From: Celoporthe dispersa
Taxonomy: Eukaryota; Ascomycota; Sordariomycetes; Diaporthales; Cryphonectriaceae
Assembly (NCBI GenBank): GCA_016584495.1
Contig: WAID01000003.1
Coordinates: forward strand, 4,774,001-4,838,000
Reading direction: 5' to 3'
DNA length: 64,000 nucleotides
Part shown: one piece after another, positions 11,544-21,025 of the stretch
How the letters are laid out: every line of letters begins with the position of its first letter
How positions within the stretch are numbered: the stretch's first letter is position 1
The notes under the pieces: model-generated
The model's input: the letters and a program-made list of their open reading frames with translations, nothing else
What the model was told of the DNA's origin: nothing
Databases searched by the model: none
Translations under genes and position numbers: made by a program

Positions 11544-12944
11544 CTACGTCTCATAGTCTTCGGCCAATTCGTCGTGATGTGGCCCGTCCTGTTCGGCTTC
11601 ACCCTCCTGATGATCATGCTCGAGTTGCTTGTGGTCACCACGCTCGACCGGTTCGTGAAGATAGTACAGGATAGCTTCTAACTCGGCTCTCAGGTCCATG
11701 GCTGATTTGTAGGTTGAGCCGAGTCTCTTCTGGGCTTCAGCGCACTTGTTAGCCTCTTTGCGCGCCTGATCACGTTGCGCCACGACCCTCGAGAGCTCCT
11801 TAGTCTGGGCCGACTCATTGCTGCGGGCTTCGTCGCGGTTTTTGGTCGCTTTGTTGAGTTCGTCGGCGAGAGCCCGGTTCTCGGCAGAGAGTTCCTCGAT
11901 CTTGGTTTCCATCTTGTGAAGTTCCATGTCAAGGGCGGTGTTGGCCGCGCGAAGCGACTGCGCTTCTCTCTTGGCTTGGGCAGCTTCGTGCTCTGCCTCG
12001 GCGAGTCGGGTGGTCACAGAGGGGAATGCTGGGGTTCCCACGTCCGGATATGGCGTGGGAGGTAATGCAGGAAGGGCGCCCCAGTCGGACTTGGGAGATG
12101 GGCAGTAGCTGTCAGGGATGGGAAACGGATTGCGAGCTGGAGCGGGGGCGGCGGGCGGCGTGGGAGCGCTCGTACGTTGGACTTTATACGCAGGCTGAGG
12201 TGGCTCGTACTCATCGGGGGTGCGCTTTCGTGATTTTAGTAGAGCCAGTGGTTGACATGTGATTTCTGGGGTTGGTTTGGATGATGAACTGCCCCCTAAA
12301 GTTGACTCGGATAGCGCTGTGGCCGCAGTGTTGGTGTTGTCCACTGTCTCTAGAACCCTGCCTGGAGACTCGCTTGCATTCTCAATTGGAGGCTCGCTTG
12401 GGGTCTCGCTTGGAGGCTTGTCTGGCGAGCAGCGCAAGGCAGTTCGGGTCCAGTCGCATTTCTTGGGAACCTGACCGTCTAGTAAGGTATTGAACTCGTT
12501 CAGAAACCCGATGGTGAACCAGGCGAAGTCAGACTCGGCGAACCCGCTCCTTTTAGATATTCCAGAGCCATGTTTAGCAAACAGGGCTGGCAGACCAGGT
12601 TTACCGTCGGCGCCGCGGTTCATCGCTGCAATAGCTAACAGGCGCTCAAACAATTCATCGGTCATCTTAGCGGTCCCCTTCCTCGTTGACTGTTCGGTAT
12701 CATCACTGTGCGCCTGTAGATATCGGGTGATGGCGTCAATGACTTGCTTCGCCTCGCGAACGAGACTCAAGCTGCTGGGTGCGTAGTACCACGTAGTGAT
12801 CTTGTTCACGCGACTGAGACCATTCCGGTGCAGAGGGCCAACCACCTCTCGGTTCGTCCACAGCCACATGCTGGCTTGCTCTTTCTTGCGCGCCAGATCC
12901 TCCCTGCTGAGCCTGTCCCCGGTTCTCGGCGACCTTTCCGACAT
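11544..12944 (-). CDS. Uncharacterised coiled-coil protein
   Basis: Single-exon frame of 466 aa starting at the ATG at 12944 (context AAGAGATGTCG). I do not recognise the family. Residues 1-170 look globular, with a WLWTNREVVGPLHRNG segment (28-42) and a helix-rich part with a DFAWFTIGFLNEFN stretch (139-152). Residues 175-310 are Pro/Ser-rich and disordered-looking, with degenerate EPP/ESP repeats and a basic SRKR patch (238-241) that could be a nuclear signal. Residues 311-429 are a long charged helix with heptad-like spacing, rich in Ala, Glu, Lys and Arg and almost free of Pro and Gly, typical of a coiled coil. Residues 430-466 are acidic and His-rich. The sustained composition over 1.4 kb, the good start context and the absence of another gene argue that it is real. 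A scaffold or regulatory role is inference. Confidence 0.75.
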   Translation of the reverse strand: MSERSPRTGDRLSREDLARKKEQASMWLWTNREVVGPLHRNGLSRVNKITTWYYAPSSLSLVREAKQVIDAITRYLQAHSDDTEQSTRKGTAKMTDELFERLLAIAAMNRGADGKPGLPALFAKHGSGISKRSGFAESDFAWFTIGFLNEFNTLLDGQVPKKCDWTRTALRCSPDKPPSETPSEPPIENASESPGRVLETVDNTNTAATALSESTLGGSSSSKPTPEITCQPLALLKSRKRTPDEYEPPQPAYKVQRTSAPTPPAAPAPARNPFPIPDSYCPSPKSDWGALPALPPTPYPDVGTPAFPSVTTRLAEAEHEAAQAKREAQSLRAANTALDMELHKMETKIEELSAENRALADELNKATKNRDEARSNESAQTKELSRVVAQRDQARKEANKCAEAQKRLGSTYKSAMDLRAELEAILYYLHEPVERGDHKQLEHDHQEGEAEQDGPHHDELAEDYET

Positions 12945-14036
12945 CTCTTATCTTGGTAGAGAGAAGTCGAGGTGGTTGGGCGGCGTCGAGATAGTCGGGT
13001 AAGATCGGAGACTGGGTAGAGGGCAAGGAGGGAGTCAACCTTGATGAGGAGACAGGAAATGGGTGGATGGGATTCGTCTCTTGGGAAGCAGCGAATCGGG
13101 AAGGCGACACCAAGAGTCTGAGCGGCTCGAGAGTCCCCAGACTATTTGAGGTTGAACTTCACCCAAAAACCTCGCTCTTGAGCTCAGCTCTCAGGAGAGG
13201 TTCCAGAATATGATCGTGGAGCAGGTTGAGATGGCTACGCAGCAATGATTGCTGATGAATACCAGCCGTCAGCCTAGAGCTATTGTTGCTATGGTAAAGT
13301 TGGATGAGGTTGGTAGAAGCTGGCGAGACAATTCAGCGCCCAGGAGGAGGAACTCACACGTTCTGCTCTTGACCAACACCAAGATAGCAGTTGCGCTCCG
13401 CAGTTCCTTCTGTTTCAATACTGAAGCCTCTGTACAAAGGCTACCTGCTGACCCTGACCTGAGATGGAGAGAAGATCTGCATGCACGGGATCCTCCGTTT
13501 AGTTTGAGCTGTTGTCGAACACGAGGTACTGCGTTGTTCCGTTGGTCTCGCGGTCTTCTGCTCTGTGGTCACTGCTCCAGGACACAGAGCGTGCGTGTAC
13601 TGAGACAGCACTCTCCTCGACAGGGTCACCAGAGCAGGAGGTTCGGAGTGGCGTCCAAGGACTCTTTCCGCTCTGCTCTTGTAGTAATCAAAGTCAGAGT
13701 TTTACCGATCTCCCGAGTGTAGACGAAAACAAGTGCTGCAAGGCGTCTCAACTCGCAGCGTTCGGTGAAGAGTAGCAACAACGACGACACCCCGTCAAAA
13801 TTTGAAATCATTATGATATGGCAGTCTTGCAAGTGGGAAGGTAAAGGATGATGTGGACAACACAAGGTACTCCATCTCCCTGTAATGAAGGTGCCCTTTC
13901 CTAAAACTCCAGACCCGACTCCTTGATGCCCAGACCCAACCTTAACCTACCCCGTGCGATTCCCCCAACACAACTCCCAAAGCCCAAGCAATGGGGAGAA
14001 GGGCGAAGGAGGAAAAGAAATAAAGAGAACCCAACC
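12945..14036. other. 1.1 kb intergenic region
   Basis: Between the orphan coiled-coil gene (5' side) and the F-box gene (3' side), both on the minus strand. Only short frames; nothing recognisable. Confidence 0.6.
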
Positions 14037-16039
14037 TCAGGAATAATACGCAACAGTCCTCTGCACCGCATCCCCCACCATCCAGCTCCTCTTCCACAGC
14101 CAAAAGTACCCATCAAACCCGGTCCCCTCGCGCCCCCACTCGCCCACGATCCCCAGCGGCGTCATGACCCCGTCGTAGTCCCAGTAGTGCGCCCCGCGGT
14201 ACTTCTTGCGCATGCTCACGACGCCGCTGTTGGTGTTGACCGTGCCCACGAAGTCAAAGTCTCCCGTGATGCCGTCTTTGCCGCCCCTAGCCTCGAGCGG
14301 CACCTTGGTGGGGTGAACCGCTGACGGTGGCGGCGGCGGTAACCCCCGCCCAGCTTGAAGTGGATGTTCTCCATGGCTGGGTCGCGCTGACCCGCCGGGC
14401 TGGTGTTGTCGGTGTCCTCAAGCGTGTAGACATAGTAGCCGTACCACTCACCGTCCTCGATGGCACTGACGAGGTCGCGGGTCCGGGCCGCATACCAGTC
14501 CTGCCAGGAGCTGGCCTGCGCCCTGATGCCACCCTCACTGAGATTCTCGAGCAGGGGGATCCTGAGCAGCGGCGCCGGGGGTGTCCACGACGACAACAAC
14601 GACGACGACGACGTCTCTGCTGCTGTCGGCGCCGGGCCGCGGAGCAAAGGTAGCAGGTCGGACCGCGGCACGTCCTCGAAGCCGCCCGTCCTGAGGATGT
14701 AGGCGATCAGGGCGGCGAGCTGGAGGGATCGCGTGTGCAGCCCCTCCCAGCTGAGCCAGAAGCTTTGGCTCGAGGACGTGCACTCGACGCCCCTGTAGTC
14801 TGACTTGACGCGCTGGGCGAGGCTCTGGTACACGGGTGTTGTCGCCGGCATATCTGACCAGGCCGACGGGTGTATGAGGCCGAGGGCCATCGAGAGGGCG
14901 AGCTGCAGGCTGATCTGCTTGTGCTTTAACAGCCTCCTCTCGGCCCATATATCTGACTTGGCGGACCAGTGGTTGATGGCCATTAGTTGTCTTCCTATAT
15001 CAAGGTCACATACATCCGAATCTGGCAGGTGGGTCAGCCAAGGGTACCATCCCTATCTCTGGAGTCTATAACAGCTTATAGTTAAGGTGAGGATGTGTGT
15101 TTATTCGGGAGAGGAGAGGTAGGAAACAGAGAGACAATATGGCAGTGAGGAAAAATGATGGATCTGACTGACAGCCCAGGACGAGGAGAGTCGAAACGAC
15201 TCCCAGTCGCCTCTCCAGCTCGGAAGAAACCTCGCTGTCGTCGTCGAGGCGGTCGTGTAAGTCGGGCGGGTCACCCCCACGCGTTGGATCCCTACCCGAG
15301 CCACTGATGCGTGTCCTGGCCAGCACGGAGCCGAAAGCATGCTTGATACGAGACCGCTGTCTGGGGGGCAGGGTTACGGCCAGGCAGAGGAAGATGTCTC
15401 GTCTGAAGTCCTCGTCCCTCGACTCGGCGTCGAGCTGGGTTTTGATCATCCCTAATAACACATCTCGACTAGGAGTGCCGCGGGTGGAGTTTGGGTCCAT
15501 CTTTTTTTATTTTTCAAAAGAGCGCCATGACGAGCGGGTTAGTATTCAGTGCAGACGCGAGGAAGACCGAGGAAAAGCGGGAGTGGAACCCAAGAATTCT
15601 GACCCACGATGCCCCTGGGGTCGAGGGGAGAGAAGGAGAAGTGATAGAGGGAAGGAGAATGCGGGTGTGTAGGCGTGGGTGTGGGTGGTGGGTGTGTGGA
15701 GACATGGGTGCACTCCGTGGGGGAAGGGGGGGGGCCACTTACAAGGCGCAACAATACCAACTCGATCACGGAGGACTGGCCGAACGCGAGACAGAGCGCC
15801 CTGCACGAGCGCCGGAGCCTCAGGATGTCGCTCAAGTCACAGAAAGAGGATACCCTGACGAGCAGCTCCTCGGGCAGTGTGGCCAAGACCGGGCCTGGGC
15901 GAGGCGAGAGAGGGAATTCGGTTGGTCCAGGAGAGGCTGGAGCAGTAGCGTTGCATTGCTCCGGGAGAGGCGACGCATGCGACAATGAAGACTTGCGTCC
16001 CTGCCGGCTCAGGTGGAGTTTAGATCGCAGCCTGACCAT
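14037..16039 (-). CDS. F-box protein, frame broken by one base
   Basis: Three exons: 16039-15743, 15500-15173 and 15021-14037, with introns 15742-15501 (GTAAGT donor) and 15172-15022 (GTCAGT donor, CCTGCCAG acceptor). The F-box occupies about residues 51-90 ('LPEELLVRVSSFCDLSDILR' then LRRSCRAL). F-box proteins bind Skp1 in SCF ubiquitin ligases and bring a substrate through the rest of the chain. The C-terminal half, with Trp-rich segments and an ending near YRGAHYWDYDGVMTPLGIVG, resembles the long C-terminal region of many fungal F-box proteins. In exon 3 the frame breaks at a C5 run, 14343-14347: as written it runs into an unrelated frame, while one extra C joins it to the conserved ending and the stop at 14037, giving about 536 aa. 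The intron 1 acceptor abuts an in-frame ATG. The substrate is unknown. Confidence 0.8.
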
Positions 16040-18183
16040 CTGGAAGCAGAAAGAAGACGTAGGGTGGGTAGAGACGGCTTCAGAGGGAAGGGAGGGAGAG
16101 AGAGATGGATAGGTCGGGGGCAGCAGGAGGATTTCGGAATCCTGCGTGGTCTTTGTGCCTATCGGAATCGTTGGAGGGGATTCGTCCTCCTCTCCGCAGC
16201 AGCGCAGACAGTGCACAAGGTCCTCCTTTAAGGTTAGGAGCAGCCCAGCTGGGGTGAACAAGAGGATCTGCTGGAGAAGTATAGTAAAATTGCACCAAGG
16301 GCCCTCCCGCCTGTGCCATCTGGCAGCCGGGGCCTAGGAAATGCCCCAGGGTCGTATTCATCAAACGGATAAGCCCGTGGCTGACATTGACGATAACACT
16401 GACAGGAAGGGCTGGCAGAGCTTGAATTGTCACCTGGGAGCACAAAGAGCTAGTCAGCCCCCCCTGTCCGGATAGGTGCTGCAGCTCTAATCTTTCTGCT
16501 GCAGGGCACGACGTGCTCGTCACACGTGTCAGCCCATAGAGAAAGCGTGGCGAGTGAGTGAGTGAGTGAGTGAGCGCGCGCGCGTGTGTGTGTGGTAACC
16601 CCCACCCCGGTCCCCCGATGTGTTGCTAATAATAACGCCTTCTGCCGGCTTGCACACTTATCTTTCACCTTGGCTTCGGAACGTCTGCTGGTCTGCGTAA
16701 AATATATTTCAAATGAGCGAAGAAAGGAGAAGACAACAAAACAATGCGCTGCCCAAGACATCGCCCTGCTTTGTGGCCTCATCGTGGTCATCATGACGCA
16801 GGAGAAGTGGTCGACTCCGGCCGTTATGTACGGGGGGTCTTGGGGTTGTCTCTCGGTACTGTCTGGCTTTGAGCGCTGCTCCCGCGAAAGAAGCAATAAA
16901 CCTCCTGCCGCTGGCCAACAGGCTAGCTGCGTGGGTCTGCGAGATGAGAGGGACCCTCTCCTATACAGCTCTGCGACCCTCAGGGGTCTAAAGTCGTGTG
17001 CTGTGCGCCCGGCACTTCTCGTCAGACGTATGAGGCGGCCTATCAGCACCGGTAGAGCGTGTTTTGCCCCATGTCTCGACTGGAGCCTGCAGTTCCCGTG
17101 CGACCCGGCGAGCTCGTGTTCGTGCTGCTCTCTGGCGCTCATTCGTCCGATGGGGGCAGCAAGCTGATGTTGGCTGGATCGGCTTCGTAAATATGAGAAC
17201 CTGTGACGACGAGCGCCACTTGGAAGGTGACTGAAATTATTCCGGCTCGCCCTCATATATTTAACCCCAGCCGTGGCTTCGGAAATTCCGATCCCGCGTT
17301 CATATCCTTGCAAGGCCTTCACTATTATAGCTGGACGCACACCAAAAAGTTAGGTATCATCTCTACGCGAAGTCTCTTGTGCGAAAGCGGCTCGATGGTC
17401 TCACGACCACGACTCCATGACAAGATGGCCAGAATACCGTCCATATTCTCGTTTGGGAGCAGCAGCTCTGTACGTATTAGACTGGATTCCCACACATTGT
17501 AAGCCAAACTTGCACATCAGAGGAGCGAACAGTCGTCTCGCTTGTCGAGCACATGAGGGGCTTGTAGTCAAGCTAGGCAGAGTGTGACTCGATGGTCCTG
17601 GTGTCCACCCGCGCTTTGAAGAAAAAGTGTGGTGGGTCTGGCCGAGAGATGTCAGCAGGTCAAGCCTCAAGGAGCAGGATTGAGGTCGATCCCACGGTGT
17701 ATACTAAACAGTAACTCAAGGACCTCTTGTGGTGAGGTCGCGAGTCTAGCTTGAGTGGCTAATGGGAATCATGAGACGAAGCCGAGCAAGACAGAGGATA
17801 AGTGAGAAGAAGTCCAGGTAGGCATGTAGCATTAGGTACCTACCTTGGACTCGAAAGATGGCGCTGGTCGACGTCAAGTGTTCCTAAGCATTAGACAGAA
17901 ACCTAGATATAAATGATAGACGTCGCGTTCTCAGTATTCGCTATGTCTCGACGGCATGTTGCTTGCACTTTCGTTTTGCTTGTGGCGGTTGGCACCAGTC
18001 TGTGCTTGATGAATATCAGAGCCTTGATGTATGTCCAAGAAACAAGATTATATATATATGCTCAATATGGTGGTAGGTAAGTAGGTATTAAGTAAGTAGA
18101 GTGTAATCGCTTGGACCCAAGGAGATTAAAAAAAAGAATCACGAACGAGGTTGAAAATATGTCAAGAAGAAAAAAAAACATCC
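16040..18183. other. 2.1 kb intergenic region
   Basis: From the F-box gene start to the first tRNA. It contains the compound repeat (GAGT)n-(GC)n-(GT)n at 16552-16594. Base composition shifts to AT-richer from about 17.2 kb. A 296-codon minus-strand frame here is not supported as a gene. Confidence 0.55.
16552..16594. repeat. Compound (GAGT)n-(GC)n-(GT)n repeat
   Basis: Three simple repeats in series over 43 bp. The alternating purine-pyrimidine GC/GT part could adopt Z-DNA; this is inference. Confidence 0.9.
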
Positions 18184-18278
18184 TCGGATACGGGGAGTCG
18201 AACCCCGGGCTCATGAGATTAATCATTCGTTTGAAACGACGATGAGAGTCATGGATGTTACCGCTACACCATACCCGA
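18184..18278 (-). tRNA. tRNA-Glu(CTC) with intron, copy 1
   Basis: A 95-nt gene. The acceptor stem TCGGGTA pairs with TATCCGA (one G-T), the D-arm region reads TGGTGTAGCGGTAACATC, the anticodon stem is CATGA/TCATG with loop CTCTCA, giving anticodon CTC, and the T-arm contains GGTTCGACTCC (B box). An intron of about 25 nt follows position 37. No CCA is encoded. A run of A on the + strand just beyond the 3' end (18172-18179) is the Pol III T-tract terminator. It differs from copy 2 (19786-19880) only inside the intron. Confidence 0.9.
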
Positions 18279-18607
18279 CTGGCAGAACCCCGAAGATAAA
18301 TTCTATCATAGCTCTAGCAGAGTTTGCATTGAGAGATTCTGCATTCAGGTGGGGACTGTTCATCGAAATGGGCACTAATATCCTCGGGGATTTTCCCACA
18401 AACCTAAAAACTACTTGCATTTAGAGGCATGGAAAAATATAAAACTACAAGACGAGAAGAGAGGAGAGGAACACGTAAAGTTAATGCCAGCTTGAGACCA
18501 GCAGAAGTAAAATTTCAGGAAAAGCAGGGGCAAAAACTTCGATATATGCCCAGTTATCTTCACATATAGATTTGGAAAAGAAAAAGAACAGTGCAAGTTG
18601 TGATATC
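18279..18607. other. Spacer between two tRNA-Glu genes
   Basis: 329 bp, AT-rich, no supportable gene. Confidence 0.6.
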
Positions 18608-18689
18608 TCCGATACAGGGAATCGAACCCTGAGCTCGGCAGGATCTCTTGTCTGAGAGTGCCGGATGTTAGCCATTACACCATATCGGA
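18608..18689 (-). tRNA. tRNA-Glu(CTC) with 11-nt intron
   Basis: An 82-nt gene with acceptor stem TCCGATA/TATCGGA (all Watson-Crick), D-arm region TGGTGTAATGGCTAACATC, anticodon stem CGGCA/TGCCG, loop CTCTCA then an 11-nt intron, and T-arm B box GGTTCGATTCC. The anticodon is CTC. Its body differs clearly from the two 95-nt tRNA-Glu genes on either side and looks like the more usual eukaryotic tRNA-Glu. Confidence 0.9.
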
Positions 18690-19785
18690 ATTCAAATTGT
18701 TGAAATCCACACTTTGTGTCGTGCTTCACATTGCTGTCTGCTGTAGTTTGTGGGTGAAGTTTTCACGATGGCTGACTCGCGACCGCTCCGCAAGAGGGCC
18801 TGGGGTTGACAGGCCAGAGCCCCCCACACTAATAATGCAAATAGGAATGTTCATATTATATTATAGCCTTATTTCTAGCTAGCGCATACCAGGAACGCAT
18901 GGTGTTGTTGGTAGCAGCACTATGTGTGCCATAATGGATTGGTATAGTCCACACAGCCTATGTCGACGAATTCAAAAGTGTTATGTCGTGCTGCTTAGCT
19001 GGTGTATATGCTTTTCTTCCCAGCGTTAGAAGAGAATGTTGAGCATCAGAAAGCTTTCCCACAGGGTGATGTTAAGATATTTCACCCAAAAGATGCACCG
19101 GGACCGGGCGAATTGAGCTGATGGAACCAGATGCGTTCAGCAATACTGATGTTGCCGAGTATCCAGGTCGTATCGGCTCAAATGGGATCCTCGGATGTAT
19201 GATGATACATAGAACGGTAGCCTAGGTCTCGTTGTTTTGGGTGTCTAGGAAAATGTCCCCAAGATCTGTTCTTTCTCTCTTGTTTTTGGGAACACTCAAA
19301 CCGTGCACTATAGTCGTGCTGGTTGGTTATACATCCTGGCCTAACAGCCGTGAGGCAGGGCCGAGGCTCGAAAGTACTTTAGCGATAGACCACGGACAGA
19401 GAGAACGGACAGCGCAGCGCCTTTCCTTCCTCCTTCCACTTCCGTTGTTGAAACACGCGCATGCAGCTATGATCCATGCCGCCAAACTAGAGTCTTAGTA
19501 CGATAAGACTAGTTAGGCTGTGCTAGGGAAGACGTCGCGATGCCTCACATAGTACATCGTCACATTGCCGTGGCGGTGTATAGTTTAGAAGGGAGGGGGG
19601 GGAAAAAGGTCGGCTGGAGTAATTGAATGAAATAGCGAATAAATGGTGACGATAAGAAAGACTGGGAGAAGAAAACGCTGAATCATGCAAGGCCAAATTG
19701 GCAAAATAAGGGACAAAAAAAGATGATAGAATCGAGAGAGAGAGAGAGGGGCAAAGGTTCAAAAATAATGGGAAAAAAATCATCC
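18690..19785. other. 1.1 kb AT-rich spacer
   Basis: Between tRNA-Glu genes. Short frames only; no recognisable protein or RNA. Confidence 0.55.
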
Positions 19786-19880
19786 TCGGATACGGGGAGT
19801 CGAACCCCGGGCTCATGAGATCAATCACTCGTCTGAGACGGCGATGAGAGTCATGGATGTTACCGCTACACCATACCCGA
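19786..19880 (-). tRNA. tRNA-Glu(CTC) with intron, copy 2
   Basis: A 95-nt paralogue of the gene at 18184-18278. The mature tRNA sequence is identical; the five differences I count are all transitions and all inside the intron. Acceptor, D, anticodon (CTC) and T arms as for copy 1. An A-run on the + strand just past the 3' end (19774-19779) serves as Pol III terminator. Confidence 0.9.
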
Positions 19881-20431
19881 ACCTTTGGTATCGAATATGT
19901 TCCGATTTGCTTGTGGTGGCAGTCCAGTTGGTAGCCTATAAACCCATTTGATAATGGCTGGGCGCTAGGAATAGGTGAAAATTTTTGTCAGCACTGTGGG
20001 ATGATTGGGCCATGCCCGGGCGGGGTGTGGGAACTCTCAAAGGGCGAGCCGGGCGGGCGCTCATGGGCTCCGGTCCTCTCTGTGCCCTGCACCCTAAAAC
20101 CCGTCACCAAGACAGAATGAATTTCTTGAACAGAAGGTTCACGGACTTCACAATGGCTTGTTACTTTGCAAAAAATGCAGGCTTGCTAAGCCGAGATGCA
20201 GCCCAAATCTCTCTATCGCCCATGCAACGTCCACTGAACACATGCACAGCTGCAGCTGGCGCAGGGGCCCTCACCTCGCAGCCAAGATGTGATACAAGGC
20301 CTTCATTGCGCCGAACATGAACTGCTGGTCTCTAGAAGGTCATTTATTGCATAATATAAGAAATTTCAAAATCTTATTCAACTGTATAAGCAAAGACGCA
20401 GCAAAAAAAAAAAGAAAAAAGAAAAAAAAAG
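19881..20431. other. Spacer upstream of the broken tRNA fragment
   Basis: About 550 bp ending in an A-rich tract (20403-20430), which on the minus strand is the former Pol III terminator of the tRNA-Tyr remnant. No supportable gene. Confidence 0.5.
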
Positions 20432-20463
20432 TCCCTCAAGCCGGATTTGAACCGGCGACCTGT
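20432..20463 (-). pseudogene. Truncated tRNA-Tyr (3' part only)
   Basis: These 32 nt match the 3' end of the intact tRNA-Tyr at 23518-23604 (T-arm with GGTTCAAATCC and the acceptor 3' strand) except for one or two bases. Beyond 20463 the similarity fades through the intron region, and no anticodon arm, D-arm or 5' acceptor strand follows. The T-tract terminator remains. It is a broken copy, left by a rearrangement or insertion. Confidence 0.8.
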
Positions 20464-21025
20464 CAATGGGCGTTCCGATGGAAGTGGTTGCTTCAATAGA
20501 CATTTTCAGAGAATCAGAACAAGTTCGTGAGGATGATTACCTGTCAGCCTGCGTCCCAGGCTCATGGAGGTCGACTCTGTTCAAGAAAACGTACACAGGG
20601 CACCGCGACAGAGTTGCCAGGCCGGGGGATGAACATACGCTTATTTGTCACTAAGCATGACTACATGGGATTTGGCCTACAAAGTACCGCCATAGGAGAT
20701 GAAGTCTATCTGTTCTACGGGGCTCGAGTCCTATTTGTGATTCACCCGCCACGTTGCGAACCGATACACCGGCTTTGTGGAGAGTGCCATGTGCATGGCG
20801 TTATGGACAGAGAGGCCGTGAGCAACGCAGAGATGGACATGTCGGCAGAAAAGTGGTTTGCCGCAGCTTGATAATCTGAGTCAATGGAGGTGGCGAAATG
20901 AAATGGTCTTGCTAAGGGTAAAGACGACCGGTAAAGACCCTGAGCCATTGATTCGCCGTCTAGTACTATGGCTCGAGCAAGTTCGCCAGCGCGGCGGATG
21001 TAGCTAGCCTCATCAACGACCCGAA
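20464..21025. other. Spacer between tRNA remnant and HET gene
   Basis: About 560 bp. Short plus-strand frames with no recognisable similarity. Confidence 0.5.

Noticed and set aside
14290..14345. A short intron that would explain the F-box frame change
   Set aside because: The possible GT-AG pairs are under 30 nt, well below the 57-nt minimum of the other introns here and without a branch site.
16450..17340. Minus-strand frame of 296 codons
   Set aside because: No family resemblance, low-complexity translation of the (GAGT)n/(GT)n repeat near one end, and no supporting introns.
18184..19880. Repeat-induced point mutation (RIP) in tRNA copy 1
   Set aside because: Although all differences are transitions, only one is in the preferred CpA context, and the duplicated unit is far below the usual length for RIP.
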